A stretch of 38,564 bases of DNA from CAYZHV01 sp046541355 (GTDB taxonomy: Bacteria; Spirochaetota; Spirochaetia; DSM-27196; Alkalispirochaetaceae), in assembly GCA_046541355.1 (NCBI GenBank), contig JBKHDM010000020.1, positions 1 through 38,564 on the forward strand. Reading direction: 5' to 3'. Shown here piece by piece: positions 17,206 to 24,786 of this stretch. A program made the position numbers and the translations under genes. Under the pieces are notes generated by a model. The model was not told the DNA's origin. It searched no databases and saw only the letters and a list, made by a program, of their open reading frames with translations. Numbering within the stretch: position 1 is the stretch's first letter; each line of letters opens with the position of its first letter.

Positions 17206-18626
17206 ACAAAATCTCCGTGCGCGAAAAATCTTATCGCCAGGGCTCCGTCGCCCTCGGTGACTCCCTCACGAAGCAGTCGGGGCGCCCCGAAAAGATCGGC
17301 GGGCAGTGCGAGAATCCCGTTTCTATCTTCGATAATCGGGATATTCTCCCGTACGACCTGAGGGAGAGCGAGACGGTCGTAGAGGCTATGTAGCGGCCGC
17401 GAGGCCCCCCTGATCCGGAGCCGGTCTCCGGAACGCCGGGAACGAACGATCACCGGTGGCCGTAGCAACTCCCGGGGAAGGGAGACAACCGACTGCCGTC
17501 GCTCTCTACCCCTGTAATCCGTCGGCCACCACCCTCTCGACCAGTGAAGTTCGAAGGGTGAGCCGTCCACTTCGTGAAGATACCGAAAATCCCGGAGAGG
17601 GACAATATCGTATTGCCAGAGGAGACGACCCCGGTGAAGGGTAAATCGGTGACCTCCACTTTCGAGGATCTCCTCGCTTCGCCTACGATCAAACCACTCC
17701 GACCGAACCGGGTCGGCCAGGAGAGGCTCGAGAAATCGCATCGAGCGCCCGGGAAAGGGCCGGTTCGCCCGCCTCGACTGCTCCTCCATGAGCGCCCCTC
17801 TCACCCCGGGGGGGCTGCAGAAGAACTCGGCGGCATCGACTGAGAGAACCTCACCAACCCTGCGGACCGCGATACGCCTCGAGCGCCGGCGAATATCCTC
17901 GCCCAGCCTTCGAAGCCGCCGTCCCTCGGCCAGCAGTGCCGCCTCGCCCCCTGCAAAGGCGTCCCTCAGGGGAGGTATCACCCGCAGGCGCAGACGGTTT
18001 CGCTCGTATCGCTCATCCCGGTTGCTCTCGTCCGCGAGGGGCTCGAGGCCAGAAGCGGCGACAACCCCCTCGAGATCCCTCCGGCCCACCTCGAGGAGCG
18101 GGCGCAGCAGCGCCACCCTTCCTCCGCCCGGCAGGGCCAGGGGACGGCTTTCGCAGATGCCCCCGAGGGCGGTCTCCGCCGCGCCCCGCAACAGACCGAG
18201 GAGGATCGTCTCGACCTGGTCGTCCCGATGGTGAGCGGTGAGAACCGCCACCCCTCCGTGTCCCTCGGCGAGAGCCGCAAGGGCGCGGTAGCGGAGGGCC
18301 CGGGCGGTCGCCTCGACTCCCGCCTCCCCCGCCGCGATCCGACCGGGGGGTATCTCCGCCCGTCGCAGAGGCATGGAAAGCGCCCGGGAGAGGGCGGTCA
18401 GGTGGCTGTACGCCTCGGCCGCCGCCTCGGGGCCCCGGAGGTTGTGCTCGACGGTGTAGAGCTCCACCCTCCGCTGCCGCAGCTGCCGGGCGAGGAGGGC
18501 GAGGGCGAGACTGTCCGCCCCGCCGGAAAAGGCTACGGCAACCGGACCGGGAGGGAGGCGGGAGAGCAGCGAGGCGAGGCGCTCGGAAGCGGTTTGGACT
18601 GGATCACTCCTTTTTGTTGAGCTCAT
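17202..18626 (-). CDS. tilS: tRNA(Ile)-lysidine synthase TilS
   Basis: TilS converts C34 of the CAU-anticodon tRNA-Ile to lysidine using ATP and lysine, switching its decoding to AUA. From the ATG at 18626 it has 474 residues. The N-type ATP pyrophosphatase P-loop SGGADS is at about 34-39, followed by LTAHHRDDQVETILLGLLRG (about residues 118-137), the substrate-binding hallmark. The C-terminal domain shows RSRRSGDRLRI and a short substrate-recognition end. The frame is open upstream to 18665, but the Arg/Cys-rich extension would lie wholly inside pth and does not resemble TilS. The start overlaps the last 23 bases of pth. The stop overlaps the TTG start of ftsH. Confidence 0.95.
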   Translation of the reverse strand: MSSTKRSDPVQTASERLASLLSRLPPGPVAVAFSGGADSLALALLARQLRQRRVELYTVEHNLRGPEAAAEAYSHLTALSRALSMPLRRAEIPPGRIAAGEAGVEATARALRYRALAALAEGHGGVAVLTAHHRDDQVETILLGLLRGAAETALGGICESRPLALPGGGRVALLRPLLEVGRRDLEGVVAASGLEPLADESNRDERYERNRLRLRVIPPLRDAFAGGEAALLAEGRRLRRLGEDIRRRSRRIAVRRVGEVLSVDAAEFFCSPPGVRGALMEEQSRRANRPFPGRSMRFLEPLLADPVRSEWFDRRRSEEILESGGHRFTLHRGRLLWQYDIVPLRDFRYLHEVDGSPFELHWSRGWWPTDYRGRERRQSVVSLPRELLRPPVIVRSRRSGDRLRIRGASRPLHSLYDRLALPQVVRENIPIIEDRNGILALPADLFGAPRLLREGVTEGDGALAIRFFAHGDFV

Positions 18627-19185
18627 GCATCGCCGCCTCAAAGCCGATCTCCGGCAGTCGTACAATCACCTCCGCCGACCGTTTTACCGCCCCGTCGAGG
18701 AGCTCCTGCTCCGCCGGCGAGGGCCGGGAGAGCACGTGCGGCACCACCCCCTGGGGGTCCCCGGGGTGACCGATGCCGATGTAGAGACGGGGATAGTCGC
18801 TGTGGCCGAGGGCGGCGGTTATCGACTTGAGACCGTTGTGCCCCCCTCCGCTGCCCCGCCGCTTGAGGCGGATCATCCCCGGGGGCAGGTCGAGATTGTC
18901 GGTAACAACGAGGAGACGCCCCTCCTCCACTCCCGACCGGGCGAGAAGCTCCGGCAGGACGGAGCCGGAGCGGTTCATGTAGGTCAGCGGCTGTGCGAGG
19001 TCGAGGCCCGCGGAGGCGAGCCGGGCGTATCGATAAGAACCGAGGAGGCCAAACAAGTGAGGCCGCCGCAAGCGACGGCCTCCGAGGGCTGAAAGGTGAT
19101 CAACGAAGGCAAACCCGATGTTATGCCGGGTGTTCTCGAACCGGCGGCCCGGGTTACCGAGACCGACGACGAGCCAGCGGTCCAC
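18604..19185 (-). CDS. pth: Peptidyl-tRNA hydrolase
   Basis: Pth frees tRNA from peptidyl-tRNAs that fall off ribosomes. The GTG at 19185, 4 bases after the rplY stop and 11 bases after AGGA, gives 193 residues, the normal size, and puts the family N-terminus WLVVGLGNPG at residues 4-13. The catalytic set is visible: N in GLGNPG, H in TRHNIGF, D in TDNLDLPPG and N in GGGHNGLKSI. The open frame extends upstream to 19401, but the extra 72 residues lie within rplY and are Arg/Pro-rich, so I reject them. The gene sits in the rplY-pth-tilS-ftsH run. Confidence 0.97.
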   Translation of the reverse strand: MDRWLVVGLGNPGRRFENTRHNIGFAFVDHLSALGGRRLRRPHLFGLLGSYRYARLASAGLDLAQPLTYMNRSGSVLPELLARSGVEEGRLLVVTDNLDLPPGMIRLKRRGSGGGHNGLKSITAALGHSDYPRLYIGIGHPGDPQGVVPHVLSRPSPAEQELLDGAVKRSAEVIVRLPEIGFEAAMHELNKKE

Positions 19186-19189
19186 GGGG

Positions 19190-19852
19190 TTATTCTTCCT
19201 CCGACTCTCTGCTCGCCTCGCCCTTTGAGGACTCTTCCCGATCCTCGACTGCGGAAGTAACCGCCTGGGCCGCGGCCTCTTCGGCCTCCATCTCCTGTTC
19301 CATCGCCCGGGGAGAGGCGCAGACCGCCACGGTCTGGTCGTCGCTGTTGAGAATTCGCACCCCCTCGGGAGCGCTGATATCTCCGACGTGGATAGAGTCA
19401 CCGATATTCATCCCGGTGATGTCGACGTGGATCTCTCCAGGGAGGTCCTTGGGCAGACACTCGATGTTGAGCTCGTAAATGCCGTGCTCGAGAACTCCGC
19501 CCTCCCGGACGCCCACCGGTGAGCCGTCGAGGACGATCGGTACATGGGTCTGGAGCGTTTTTCCCTTTTCGACCTCATAAAAGTCGATATGAAGAACTTC
19601 GCCCTTGATGATGTCTTCCTGGTAGTCCTTGACGAGAACCTGCCGCTCCTTGCCGTCAATTGCAAGGCGAATGAGGGTACTCTCGGAGATGGTATGAAAC
19701 TCTTTGTGGAACTCCCGGCCACTGATGCTGATAGCGATCGGCTCGTCATGGCCGTATACAATCGCGGGGATCCGGCCGACGGTCCGCAGACGACGACTTG
19801 CTCCCTTCTTGAACTCGCTCCTCAACTCACCGGTGAGGTGCTTCTCCTCCAT
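19190..19852 (-). CDS. rplY: 50S ribosomal protein L25 (Ctc form)
   Basis: L25/Ctc binds 5S rRNA in the large subunit. At 220 residues this is the long Ctc-type form. The 5S-binding N-terminal domain (about 1-95) begins with RSEFKKGASRRLRTVGRIPAIVYG, shown here in part (GASRRLRTVGRIPAIVYG). The beta-rich C-terminal domain (about 96-190) includes LPGEIHVDITGMNIGDSIHV-type sequence, and an Ala/Glu-rich acidic tail ends the protein. AAGGAG sits 8 bases before the ATG. It lies 35 bases downstream of the tRNA-Gln gene and probably shares its transcript. Confidence 0.95.
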   Translation of the reverse strand: MEEKHLTGELRSEFKKGASRRLRTVGRIPAIVYGHDEPIAISISGREFHKEFHTISESTLIRLAIDGKERQVLVKDYQEDIIKGEVLHIDFYEVEKGKTLQTHVPIVLDGSPVGVREGGVLEHGIYELNIECLPKDLPGEIHVDITGMNIGDSIHVGDISAPEGVRILNSDDQTVAVCASPRAMEQEMEAEEAAAQAVTSAVEDREESSKGEASRESEEE

Positions 19853-19887
19853 CTTTGCTGCTCCTTGTTCAATTGGTCAAACCGTAC

Positions 19888-19961
19888 CTGGGACGGCAGG
19901 ATTCGAACCTGCGAATGCCGGGACCAAAACCCGGTGACTTAAGCCGCTTGTCGACGTCCCA
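19888..19961 (-). tRNA. tRNA-Gln (anticodon TTG)
   Basis: A 74-base cloverleaf on the minus strand. The acceptor stem TGGGACG pairs perfectly with CGTCCCA. The D stem is GAC/GTC. The anticodon stem CCGGG/CCCGG encloses the loop TTTTGGT, giving anticodon TTG (glutamine). The T stem GCAGG/CCTGC encloses TTCGAAT. The discriminator base is G, as usual for tRNA-Gln, and CCA is not encoded. It stands between spoVG and rplY and has its own good promoter just upstream. Confidence 0.96.
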
Positions 19962-19986
19962 ACGTGCTTATTAATTGAACGGCAAG

Positions 19987-20014
19987 GTTATACGGGATCG
20001 AGGCTATACGTCAA
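19987..20014 (-). promoter_or_regulatory. Predicted promoter for tRNA-Gln and the rplY-pth-tilS-ftsH run
   Basis: On the minus strand, -35 TTGACG (20014-20009) overlaps the last spoVG codons and -10 TATAAC (19992-19987) follows after 16 bases. The predicted start near 19980 lies about 19 bases upstream of the tRNA 5' end. No terminator is visible between spoVG and the tRNA, so read-through from the spoVG promoter is also possible. Confidence 0.65.
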
Positions 20015-20321
20015 GAGCGCTTTCCGGATCCTCCGACTCGTCGAGATGCTCCGATGCGTCGGGGTTCTCGAGGTAGCGCTCGAAGGCGTCGAGGATCATC
20101 TCCTGCATCCGCTCCCGGAACTCAGGCTTTATCGGATGAGCAATATCCTTATACTCCCCGTTGCGGGTCTTGCGGCTCGGCATTGCGATAAAGGAGCCTC
20201 CCCGTCCCTCGATAACCTTTACGTTGTGCACCACAAAGCAGTCGTCAAAGGTGACGGTCACGTACGCCTTGAGCTTGCCATCCGAGGACACTGTGCGAAC
20301 CCTGATATCGGTGATGTCCAT
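20004..20321 (-). CDS. spoVG: SpoVG family regulator (site-specific nucleic-acid-binding protein)
   Basis: SpoVG proteins bind DNA and RNA and act as pleiotropic regulators; the Borrelia homologue is a characterised DNA-binding protein. The 105-residue protein begins MDITDIRVRTV and has the conserved core YVTVTFDDCFVVHNVKVIEG (about 20-39) and FIAMPSRKTRNGEYKDIAHPI (shown in part, about 44-63). An acidic tail follows. AAGGAG lies 6 bases before the ATG. It has its own consensus promoter (20344-20372), so it is likely transcribed independently of rsfS upstream. Confidence 0.97.
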   Translation of the reverse strand: MDITDIRVRTVSSDGKLKAYVTVTFDDCFVVHNVKVIEGRGGSFIAMPSRKTRNGEYKDIAHPIKPEFRERMQEMILDAFERYLENPDASEHLDESEDPESALDV

Positions 20322-20343
20322 GCCTCGCTCCTTGGTGATCTAA

Positions 20344-20372
20344 AGTATTATCGAGGCGAGAAGGGGTGTCAA
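20344..20372 (-). promoter_or_regulatory. Predicted promoter for spoVG
   Basis: On the minus strand, a perfect -35 TTGACA (20372-20367) and -10 AATACT (20349-20344) are spaced by 17 bases. The transcript should start near 20337, leaving a leader of roughly 15 bases that contains AAGGAG. The rest of the 136-base gap after rsfS is unremarkable. It includes short G/C-rich inverted segments (20407-20455) but no T-run. Confidence 0.7.
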
Positions 20373-20457
20373 ACATTTACAGATAAATCGTCGCGACAGG
20401 TCCAAAGAGATTACCATCCCTCCGGCAGGGGGAGTATCGGGGAGCGTTGCCCCTCGG

Positions 20458-20844
20458 TTAACTCTGCTCGCTCTCCTGGCGATAAAGGACATCAGACTGG
20501 AACCAGAGCTTCTCCAGATCGTAGAACTCCCGCATCGAGGGTGACATGACGTGGATAACCAGATCGTCGCAGTCAAGGAGGGACCACCCCACGTCCTGCC
20601 CCCTTCGGTGGGACTGCCGGGGATCGATACCGAGCTCCTTGAGATGCTCGTGCAACCGCCTGATGAGGCCGCGCTGATGCGCCTCGGACCGCCCGCTTGT
20701 GACGATAAAATAGTCTGTAAAGCCGCCCTGTGGACGCAGATCGAGGGCGACGGTGTCGATCCCCTTCTCCTCGGCGAGAAAACCGGCTATCTCCCGGACC
20801 GTCTCGGGGCTAATCCTCGGATGTCTGTCTAACGAATGTTCCAT
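20458..20844 (-). CDS. rsfS: Ribosomal silencing factor RsfS
   Basis: RsfS binds L14 of the large subunit and blocks joining of the subunits, slowing translation in starvation. From the ATG at 20844 it has 128 residues, typical of the family, with DTVALDLRPQGGFTDYFIVTSG (shown in part: GGFTDYFIVTSG) and WSLLDCDDLVIHVMSP near residues 88-103, then REFYDLEKLW. The frame stays open upstream to 20901, but the earlier part does not resemble RsfS. GGAAGAG precedes the ATG. The start lies inside the end of the LCP-family gene (35-base overlap). Confidence 0.95.
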   Translation of the reverse strand: MEHSLDRHPRISPETVREIAGFLAEEKGIDTVALDLRPQGGFTDYFIVTSGRSEAHQRGLIRRLHEHLKELGIDPRQSHRRGQDVGWSLLDCDDLVIHVMSPSMREFYDLEKLWFQSDVLYRQESEQS

Positions 20845-22021
20845 CAAAATCTCTTCCAAGTACAATAGTGACGTCCGCCTCGCTCCCGGCGGCGCCCACA
20901 TCGGTGACGATCCGTTCTGCTCTGATTATCTCGGCGACCCGCCGAACCTCTTCCGGTTGACCGCGCCGATCGATAAGCACGGTGTTCCTGATCTGGCTGC
21001 TCTCTGCGTTTCCAAAAGATACTACGTCGAAGCCATATCCCTCAAAGAGTTCCTTTGTCCGGCGGGCGAGTCCGCTCGAGGTGGTTCCATTGAGTATCTC
21101 CAGGTTCAGCCGGACATCCTCGTCCCGAAACGCCTGGTCCGAGGTGATAGACCGCTCCACCTGTCTCACCGTCTCCTCGAGCCACTGCCCCTCGAAATGG
21201 GGAAACAGGAGCGGCATCCTCCCGGCCTGGGTGTCCACCACTCTGGTGGTCCCCTGGACCCGGCGATGGACCAGTCTGCCGGCATCGAGGTTGGCGAGTT
21301 CGGTGAGGTAGGATTGGAGCGCCCGCTCCTCGAGGTTCGTTTCGACGTATCCTTCGAGATAGCCGAAGACCTCCTCCTGGAGAAGAAACTCGACGTTCTC
21401 GGAAATCCCGGCAAGAAAGCTCTCCATAAACTTCTGACGCCGGCCGAACCGCTCGATCTCCGACTCTCCTTCGACCTGGTACTCCAGGTAGGTCTGCGCC
21501 TTTCTTCCGTGGAGCACCACGTTGCCCGCCGGCAGCAGCACCGGCTCGCCCTCGTCGGTCTGCTCGAAGCTCTCGACGATAAAGATCTCGATCCCCCCGA
21601 GCAGATCGATGAGATCCCGGAGGCTCCCGTGGCTGAGGGTGAGGTAGTAGGAAATCTCCCGGTCGATGAGGGTGGAGACTCGATCCTTGAGGGTGTCGAC
21701 GTTTCCGCGATCGTAAAGGACGTCGATCCGGTCGACCCGCTGGAGAGAGTCTATAATCGATCCGAGGTTAGGGGGGATGTCGATCAGCGCGCCCCGATGA
21801 GTCACGGTGTTGTGAATGTAGACGTAGATGTGGCCTGCCCCGCCCTGCTCATCCTCGAGGACAATGAGGGTGCGTATCGTCTCCCCCTGGCGCGCCGCCT
21901 CGGCAACCTCGTCGGTCCGTAACTGGAGGTAGAGAAAAGCCGCGGTCACCAGGAGCACAGCCACCATAGCCCCCACCAGTATGAGAACCGGCAGGGAACC
22001 GGCACTGGTCTTGCGACTCAC
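20810..22021 (-). CDS. LytR-CpsA-Psr (LCP) family protein with LytR_C domain; catalytic arginines apparently missing
   Basis: A membrane-anchored 403-residue protein: one N-terminal membrane segment (about 11-32), an LCP-like domain (about 50-240) and a C-terminal LytR_C domain (about 305-395, starting VRLNLEILNGTTSSGLA). Classical LCP enzymes attach anionic glycopolymers to peptidoglycan. Here the usual IPRD motif reads IDIPPNL and the central Arg-rich motif reads YLEYQVEG; only a later ERFGRRQKF matches the conserved R-RQ segment. The phosphotransferase function is therefore doubtful. The GTG start overlaps the yqeK stop as GTGA. Position between yqeK and rsfS matches LytR-family genes in other spirochaetes as I remember them. 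Confidence 0.78.
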   Translation of the reverse strand: MSRKTSAGSLPVLILVGAMVAVLLVTAAFLYLQLRTDEVAEAARQGETIRTLIVLEDEQGGAGHIYVYIHNTVTHRGALIDIPPNLGSIIDSLQRVDRIDVLYDRGNVDTLKDRVSTLIDREISYYLTLSHGSLRDLIDLLGGIEIFIVESFEQTDEGEPVLLPAGNVVLHGRKAQTYLEYQVEGESEIERFGRRQKFMESFLAGISENVEFLLQEEVFGYLEGYVETNLEERALQSYLTELANLDAGRLVHRRVQGTTRVVDTQAGRMPLLFPHFEGQWLEETVRQVERSITSDQAFRDEDVRLNLEILNGTTSSGLARRTKELFEGYGFDVVSFGNAESSQIRNTVLIDRRGQPEEVRRVAEIIRAERIVTDVGAAGSEADVTIVLGRDFDGTFVRQTSED

Positions 22022-22602
22022 CAGACTGCCCCGGTTCTGGTTGACAGGGAGTCGAAGAACTCCCGGGTGCGCCCGCTGAGGCGGCCGAAGGTGTTGCGGG
22101 CGTGGAGGATCACCCGGGCAACCGTATCGTCGAGATGATCGACGAGGAGATAGGAGAGAAGCTCATCGTTGATGTAGGGGCGTCCAGGCTCGGTGTAGTC
22201 GGCGACGTAGAGGATCTTTCCGAGAGCCTCGAGGTGCGGTGAGCCGAGGGTGTGGTGGTAGACCGCCTCAAGGATCTCCTGGTCCCTCACACCGTAGCGC
22301 TCACCCATGAGCCCCGCGGCCACCGGACCGTGGAGCAGAACCGGATGCTCCCGCATCGGGTCGTGTTGCGGCACGCCGAAGTGATCCGCGAGCTCTACGA
22401 GTCGGGAGGGGGGAAGCTCCCGAGCCATGTCATGTCCCGCCGCGGCAACCGCCACCCGGAGCGGCTCGACTCCGTAGCGTCGGGCGAGGTCCCTGGCGTG
22501 TTCAATAACCCGCTCGATGTGGGTGTACCGTTTGACCGAAAGGGTGTACCGGGTTGCCCAGTCAAGTTTGCGAAGAGCCTTTTCAAGTTCGGTAGATTCC
22601 AT
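22018..22602 (-). CDS. yqeK: HD-domain phosphohydrolase YqeK (Ap4A hydrolase family)
   Basis: YqeK proteins are HD-superfamily enzymes shown in other bacteria to hydrolyse diadenosine tetraphosphate symmetrically. From the ATG at 22602 the protein has 194 residues. Metal-binding residues are visible: H28 in THIERV, H57-D58 in AAGHDMARELP, His residues in EHPVLLHGPVAA, and D in LYVADYTEPGRPY. The frame remains open 12 codons upstream. The GAGG just before 22602 supports the shorter start, which overlaps nadD by 20 bases. Pairing with nadD and rsfS is common in bacteria. Confidence 0.92.
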   Translation of the reverse strand: MESTELEKALRKLDWATRYTLSVKRYTHIERVIEHARDLARRYGVEPLRVAVAAAGHDMARELPPSRLVELADHFGVPQHDPMREHPVLLHGPVAAGLMGERYGVRDQEILEAVYHHTLGSPHLEALGKILYVADYTEPGRPYINDELLSYLLVDHLDDTVARVILHARNTFGRLSGRTREFFDSLSTRTGAVW

Positions 22603-23161
22603 GGGCCTCGATGAACCGATAAACCGGGTCCGGCACAAGGTAACGATACGCCCTGCCCTCGCGAACCCGTTCTCTGATCTGGGAGGATGATACCGGAATT
22701 ACCGCGTTGTCCACAACCTCGTACCGGCCGAGAGATTCTTCTATGATCTCCCCCTCCCGCCGGGCGACCACGAGTCGCACCATTGCCTGCAGCTCCTGGT
22801 GCTCCTTCCACTCGGAGAAGCTCGCGGTGATGTCGTCGCCTATGATGAGCCCCGGATGCTCCTCGATCTCGCCCTGGGACTGGAGCTCCCGGATCGTGTC
22901 GATCGTGTAGGAGGGGCCCTCCCGATCAAACTCTATTGTGGAAATGTCGAAGTCCCTGCGGCCGTTGAGTGCAAGACGAAGCATCTCGAGGCGCTCCTCC
23001 CGGGAGGCTCCGGGGCTCCGACTCTTGAGGGGAGACTGCCGGGCGGGGACAAACAGAACACGATCGAAACCTCCGACAAGCCGCACCTCCTCGGCGATAA
23101 AGAGATGCCCGATATGGACCGGGTCGAAGGAGCCGCCGAACAGGGCGGTCTTTCCCCTCAT
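22583..23161 (-). CDS. nadD: Nicotinate-nucleotide adenylyltransferase NadD
   Basis: NadD makes deamido-NAD from nicotinate mononucleotide and ATP in NAD biosynthesis. The ATG at 23161 gives 192 residues, beginning with the nucleotidyltransferase motif ALFGGSFDPVHIGHL. The second motif, SSSQIRERVREG, lies near the C-terminus. A longer open frame up to 23335 is Ser/Arg-rich, lies inside obg and is rejected. GGAGGG precedes the start at about 11 bases. The gap from the obg stop is 4 bases. Confidence 0.96.
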   Translation of the reverse strand: MRGKTALFGGSFDPVHIGHLFIAEEVRLVGGFDRVLFVPARQSPLKSRSPGASREERLEMLRLALNGRRDFDISTIEFDREGPSYTIDTIRELQSQGEIEEHPGLIIGDDITASFSEWKEHQELQAMVRLVVARREGEIIEESLGRYEVVDNAVIPVSSSQIRERVREGRAYRYLVPDPVYRFIEAHGIYRT

Positions 23162-23165
23162 GAGG

Positions 23166-24179
23166 TTACCATCCCTCCTCCTCGCTGGTTTTGCTGCCGA
23201 CGGCGAGGTGAAAGAGGCGCCCTTTGAGCTCCTCGACTCCCTCCCGGCTCGCCGCGGAGACGAGCAGGGTCTCCCCGTCGAGGGTAGCGAAGCGCCGCAG
23301 CAGCTCCCCGCGGGTCTCCGCGTCGAGGAGATCACACTTGTTGATCAGAAGCAGCCTCGGCCGCTCGGCGAGCTCCCGGGCGTAGGAGGAGAGCTCCCGC
23401 TCCAGGGTCCCAACCTGCTGCTCCGCATGCTCCGCGCTCCCGTCGACAACGTAGACAAGGGCTCGGGTGCGCTGAATGTGCTTTAGAAAGCGGTGGCCCA
23501 GCCCTGCGCCTCCGGCGGCGCCGTCGATGAGGCCCGGGAGGTCTGCGAGGACGATGTCCCGGTCGTAGTAGTGGATCACCCCGAGGTTTGGAATTACCGT
23601 TGTAAAGGGATAGCTCCCGATCTTGGGATCCGCGGCGGTGAGGACCTTGAGAAGGCTCGACTTTCCGACGCTCGGGAGCCCGACAAAGCCTATGTCCGCT
23701 ATGAGGCGCAACTCCACCTTGAGCCGTCGCTCCGTCCCCGGAAGTCCGGGTTGGGCGTAGCGGGGGGCCTGGTTGGTGGAGCTCTTGAAGTGGACGTTGC
23801 CCTGCCCCCCCTTTCCGCCCCGGCAGATGATCTGCTGCTCCCCGACGGCGGAGAGGTCACAGACAAGCTCGCCGGTTTCGGCGTCGCTGATCAGGGTACC
23901 CGGGGGCACTTCGATTACCGCGTCCGCACCGCGGCTGCCGTGGCGCTGTCTGCCGGCACCAGGGGAGCCGTTAGCCGCTCGATAATGCTGCTTCATCCTG
24001 AGGTGTCTGAGGGTTTTGAGGTTTTCTCGGACTGTTACGATGACGTCGCCACCGTCACCGCCGTCGCCCCCGTCGGGACCACCCTTGGGGACGTACTTTT
24101 CACGACGAAACGAGACGGACCCGGGCCCGCCCTTTCCGGAGCGAACCTCGATGACCGCCTCATCTACAAACTGCTGCAC
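23166..24179 (-). CDS. obg: GTPase Obg/CgtA
   Basis: Obg is an essential GTPase in large-subunit assembly and stress signalling. The 337-residue protein has the glycine-rich Obg fold (about 1-158; SGKGGPGSVSFRREKY, then repeated GG/GD turns) and a G domain with G1 GLPSVGKSSL, G3 DLPGLIDGAAGGAGLG, G4 NKCDL and G5 SAASREG. It stops soon after the G domain, so it lacks the C-terminal OCT domain of Bacillus-type Obg. The start is GTG at 24179, 12 bases after the rpmA stop, giving the expected N-terminus with QFVDEA. Confidence 0.97.
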   Translation of the reverse strand: MQQFVDEAVIEVRSGKGGPGSVSFRREKYVPKGGPDGGDGGDGGDVIVTVRENLKTLRHLRMKQHYRAANGSPGAGRQRHGSRGADAVIEVPPGTLISDAETGELVCDLSAVGEQQIICRGGKGGQGNVHFKSSTNQAPRYAQPGLPGTERRLKVELRLIADIGFVGLPSVGKSSLLKVLTAADPKIGSYPFTTVIPNLGVIHYYDRDIVLADLPGLIDGAAGGAGLGHRFLKHIQRTRALVYVVDGSAEHAEQQVGTLERELSSYARELAERPRLLLINKCDLLDAETRGELLRRFATLDGETLLVSAASREGVEELKGRLFHLAVGSKTSEEEGW

Positions 24180-24191
24180 CTCGCTGCGGCG

Positions 24192-24449
24192 CTACGCCTC
24201 GACAGGTTCAATGGAAACGGTCTTCTTGCCCCGCTTGACGGAGAAGACAACAGTGCCCTCGGCCTTCGCAAAGAGGGTATCGTCCTTTCCCCGGCCGACG
24301 AAGGCGCCGGGATGAAAGCGCGTACCTCGCTGGCGCACCAGGATCGAACCTGCCCCGACCAGCTGACCCCCGGACGCTTTCAGTCCGAGTCGTTTCGACT
24401 CTGAATCTCTTCCGTTCTTGGAGCTACCGCCACCCTTTTTATGAGCCAT
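24192..24449 (-). CDS. rpmA: 50S ribosomal protein L27
   Basis: L27 reaches towards the peptidyl-transferase centre with its N-terminus. The 85-residue protein begins MAHKKGGGSSKNGRDSESKR, the mature-type N-terminus. An in-frame TAG lies eight codons upstream with no start codon between, so there is no cleavable extension of the Firmicute type. AAGGGAGAG precedes the ATG. It is flanked by prp (4-base gap) and obg. Confidence 0.98.
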   Translation of the reverse strand: MAHKKGGGSSKNGRDSESKRLGLKASGGQLVGAGSILVRQRGTRFHPGAFVGRGKDDTLFAKAEGTVVFSVKRGKKTVSIEPVEA

Positions 24450-24453
24450 ACAG

Positions 24454-24786
24454 CTACTCTCCCTTTTCCTCTATGGTAAGTTGTAACGCTTCGGGGTACT
24501 CGTCGGCCACGTCCCGTAACCCTTGAAGGAGCAGGTCGGTGACGCCCCGAAGCCATCGTCCCCGACCAGGCCGTACCCGAAGCACCTCGAGCTCCAGGCT
24601 TCCCGGCTCCGGGGCGCGGCCGTCTACATGACAACCACCCCTCCCGGAGAGGGTTCTGCTTGTTCCCGCTACAAGCACCGAGACTGCGGCGCAGGCAGGA
24701 CTCCCCTCCCCAGGGTCGATCGCGTGGCCCGAGGAGTAGAGCGACCGTAGTCTGCCCCTGCTCACACCGACGCGAACGGAGATCAC
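24454..24786 (-). CDS. prp: Ribosomal-processing cysteine protease Prp (YsxB family)
   Basis: Prp in Staphylococcus removes an N-terminal extension from L27. This 110-residue homologue keeps the catalytic pair, H21 in SSGHA and C32 in ACAAVSVLVAGT. It lies in the canonical position between L21 and L27. The start is GTG at 24786, overlapping the L21 stop as GTGA, with AAGGAG about 11 bases upstream. The neighbouring L27 has no extension, so the substrate of this protein is an open question (see findings). The protein is Arg-rich and somewhat divergent in its C-terminal half. Confidence 0.88.
   Translation of the reverse strand: MISVRVGVSRGRLRSLYSSGHAIDPGEGSPACAAVSVLVAGTSRTLSGRGGCHVDGRAPEPGSLELEVLRVRPGRGRWLRGVTDLLLQGLRDVADEYPEALQLTIEEKGE

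Noticed and set aside
15433..17361. Long plus-strand open frame (642 codons) opposite ftsH
   Set aside because: It mirrors ftsH codon by codon, as long antisense frames do in high-G+C DNA. It has no recognisable motif, and ftsH is certain.
19186..19401. Upstream extension of pth
   Set aside because: The Arg/Pro-rich sequence overlaps rplY. The GTG at 19185 gives the canonical Pth N-terminus.
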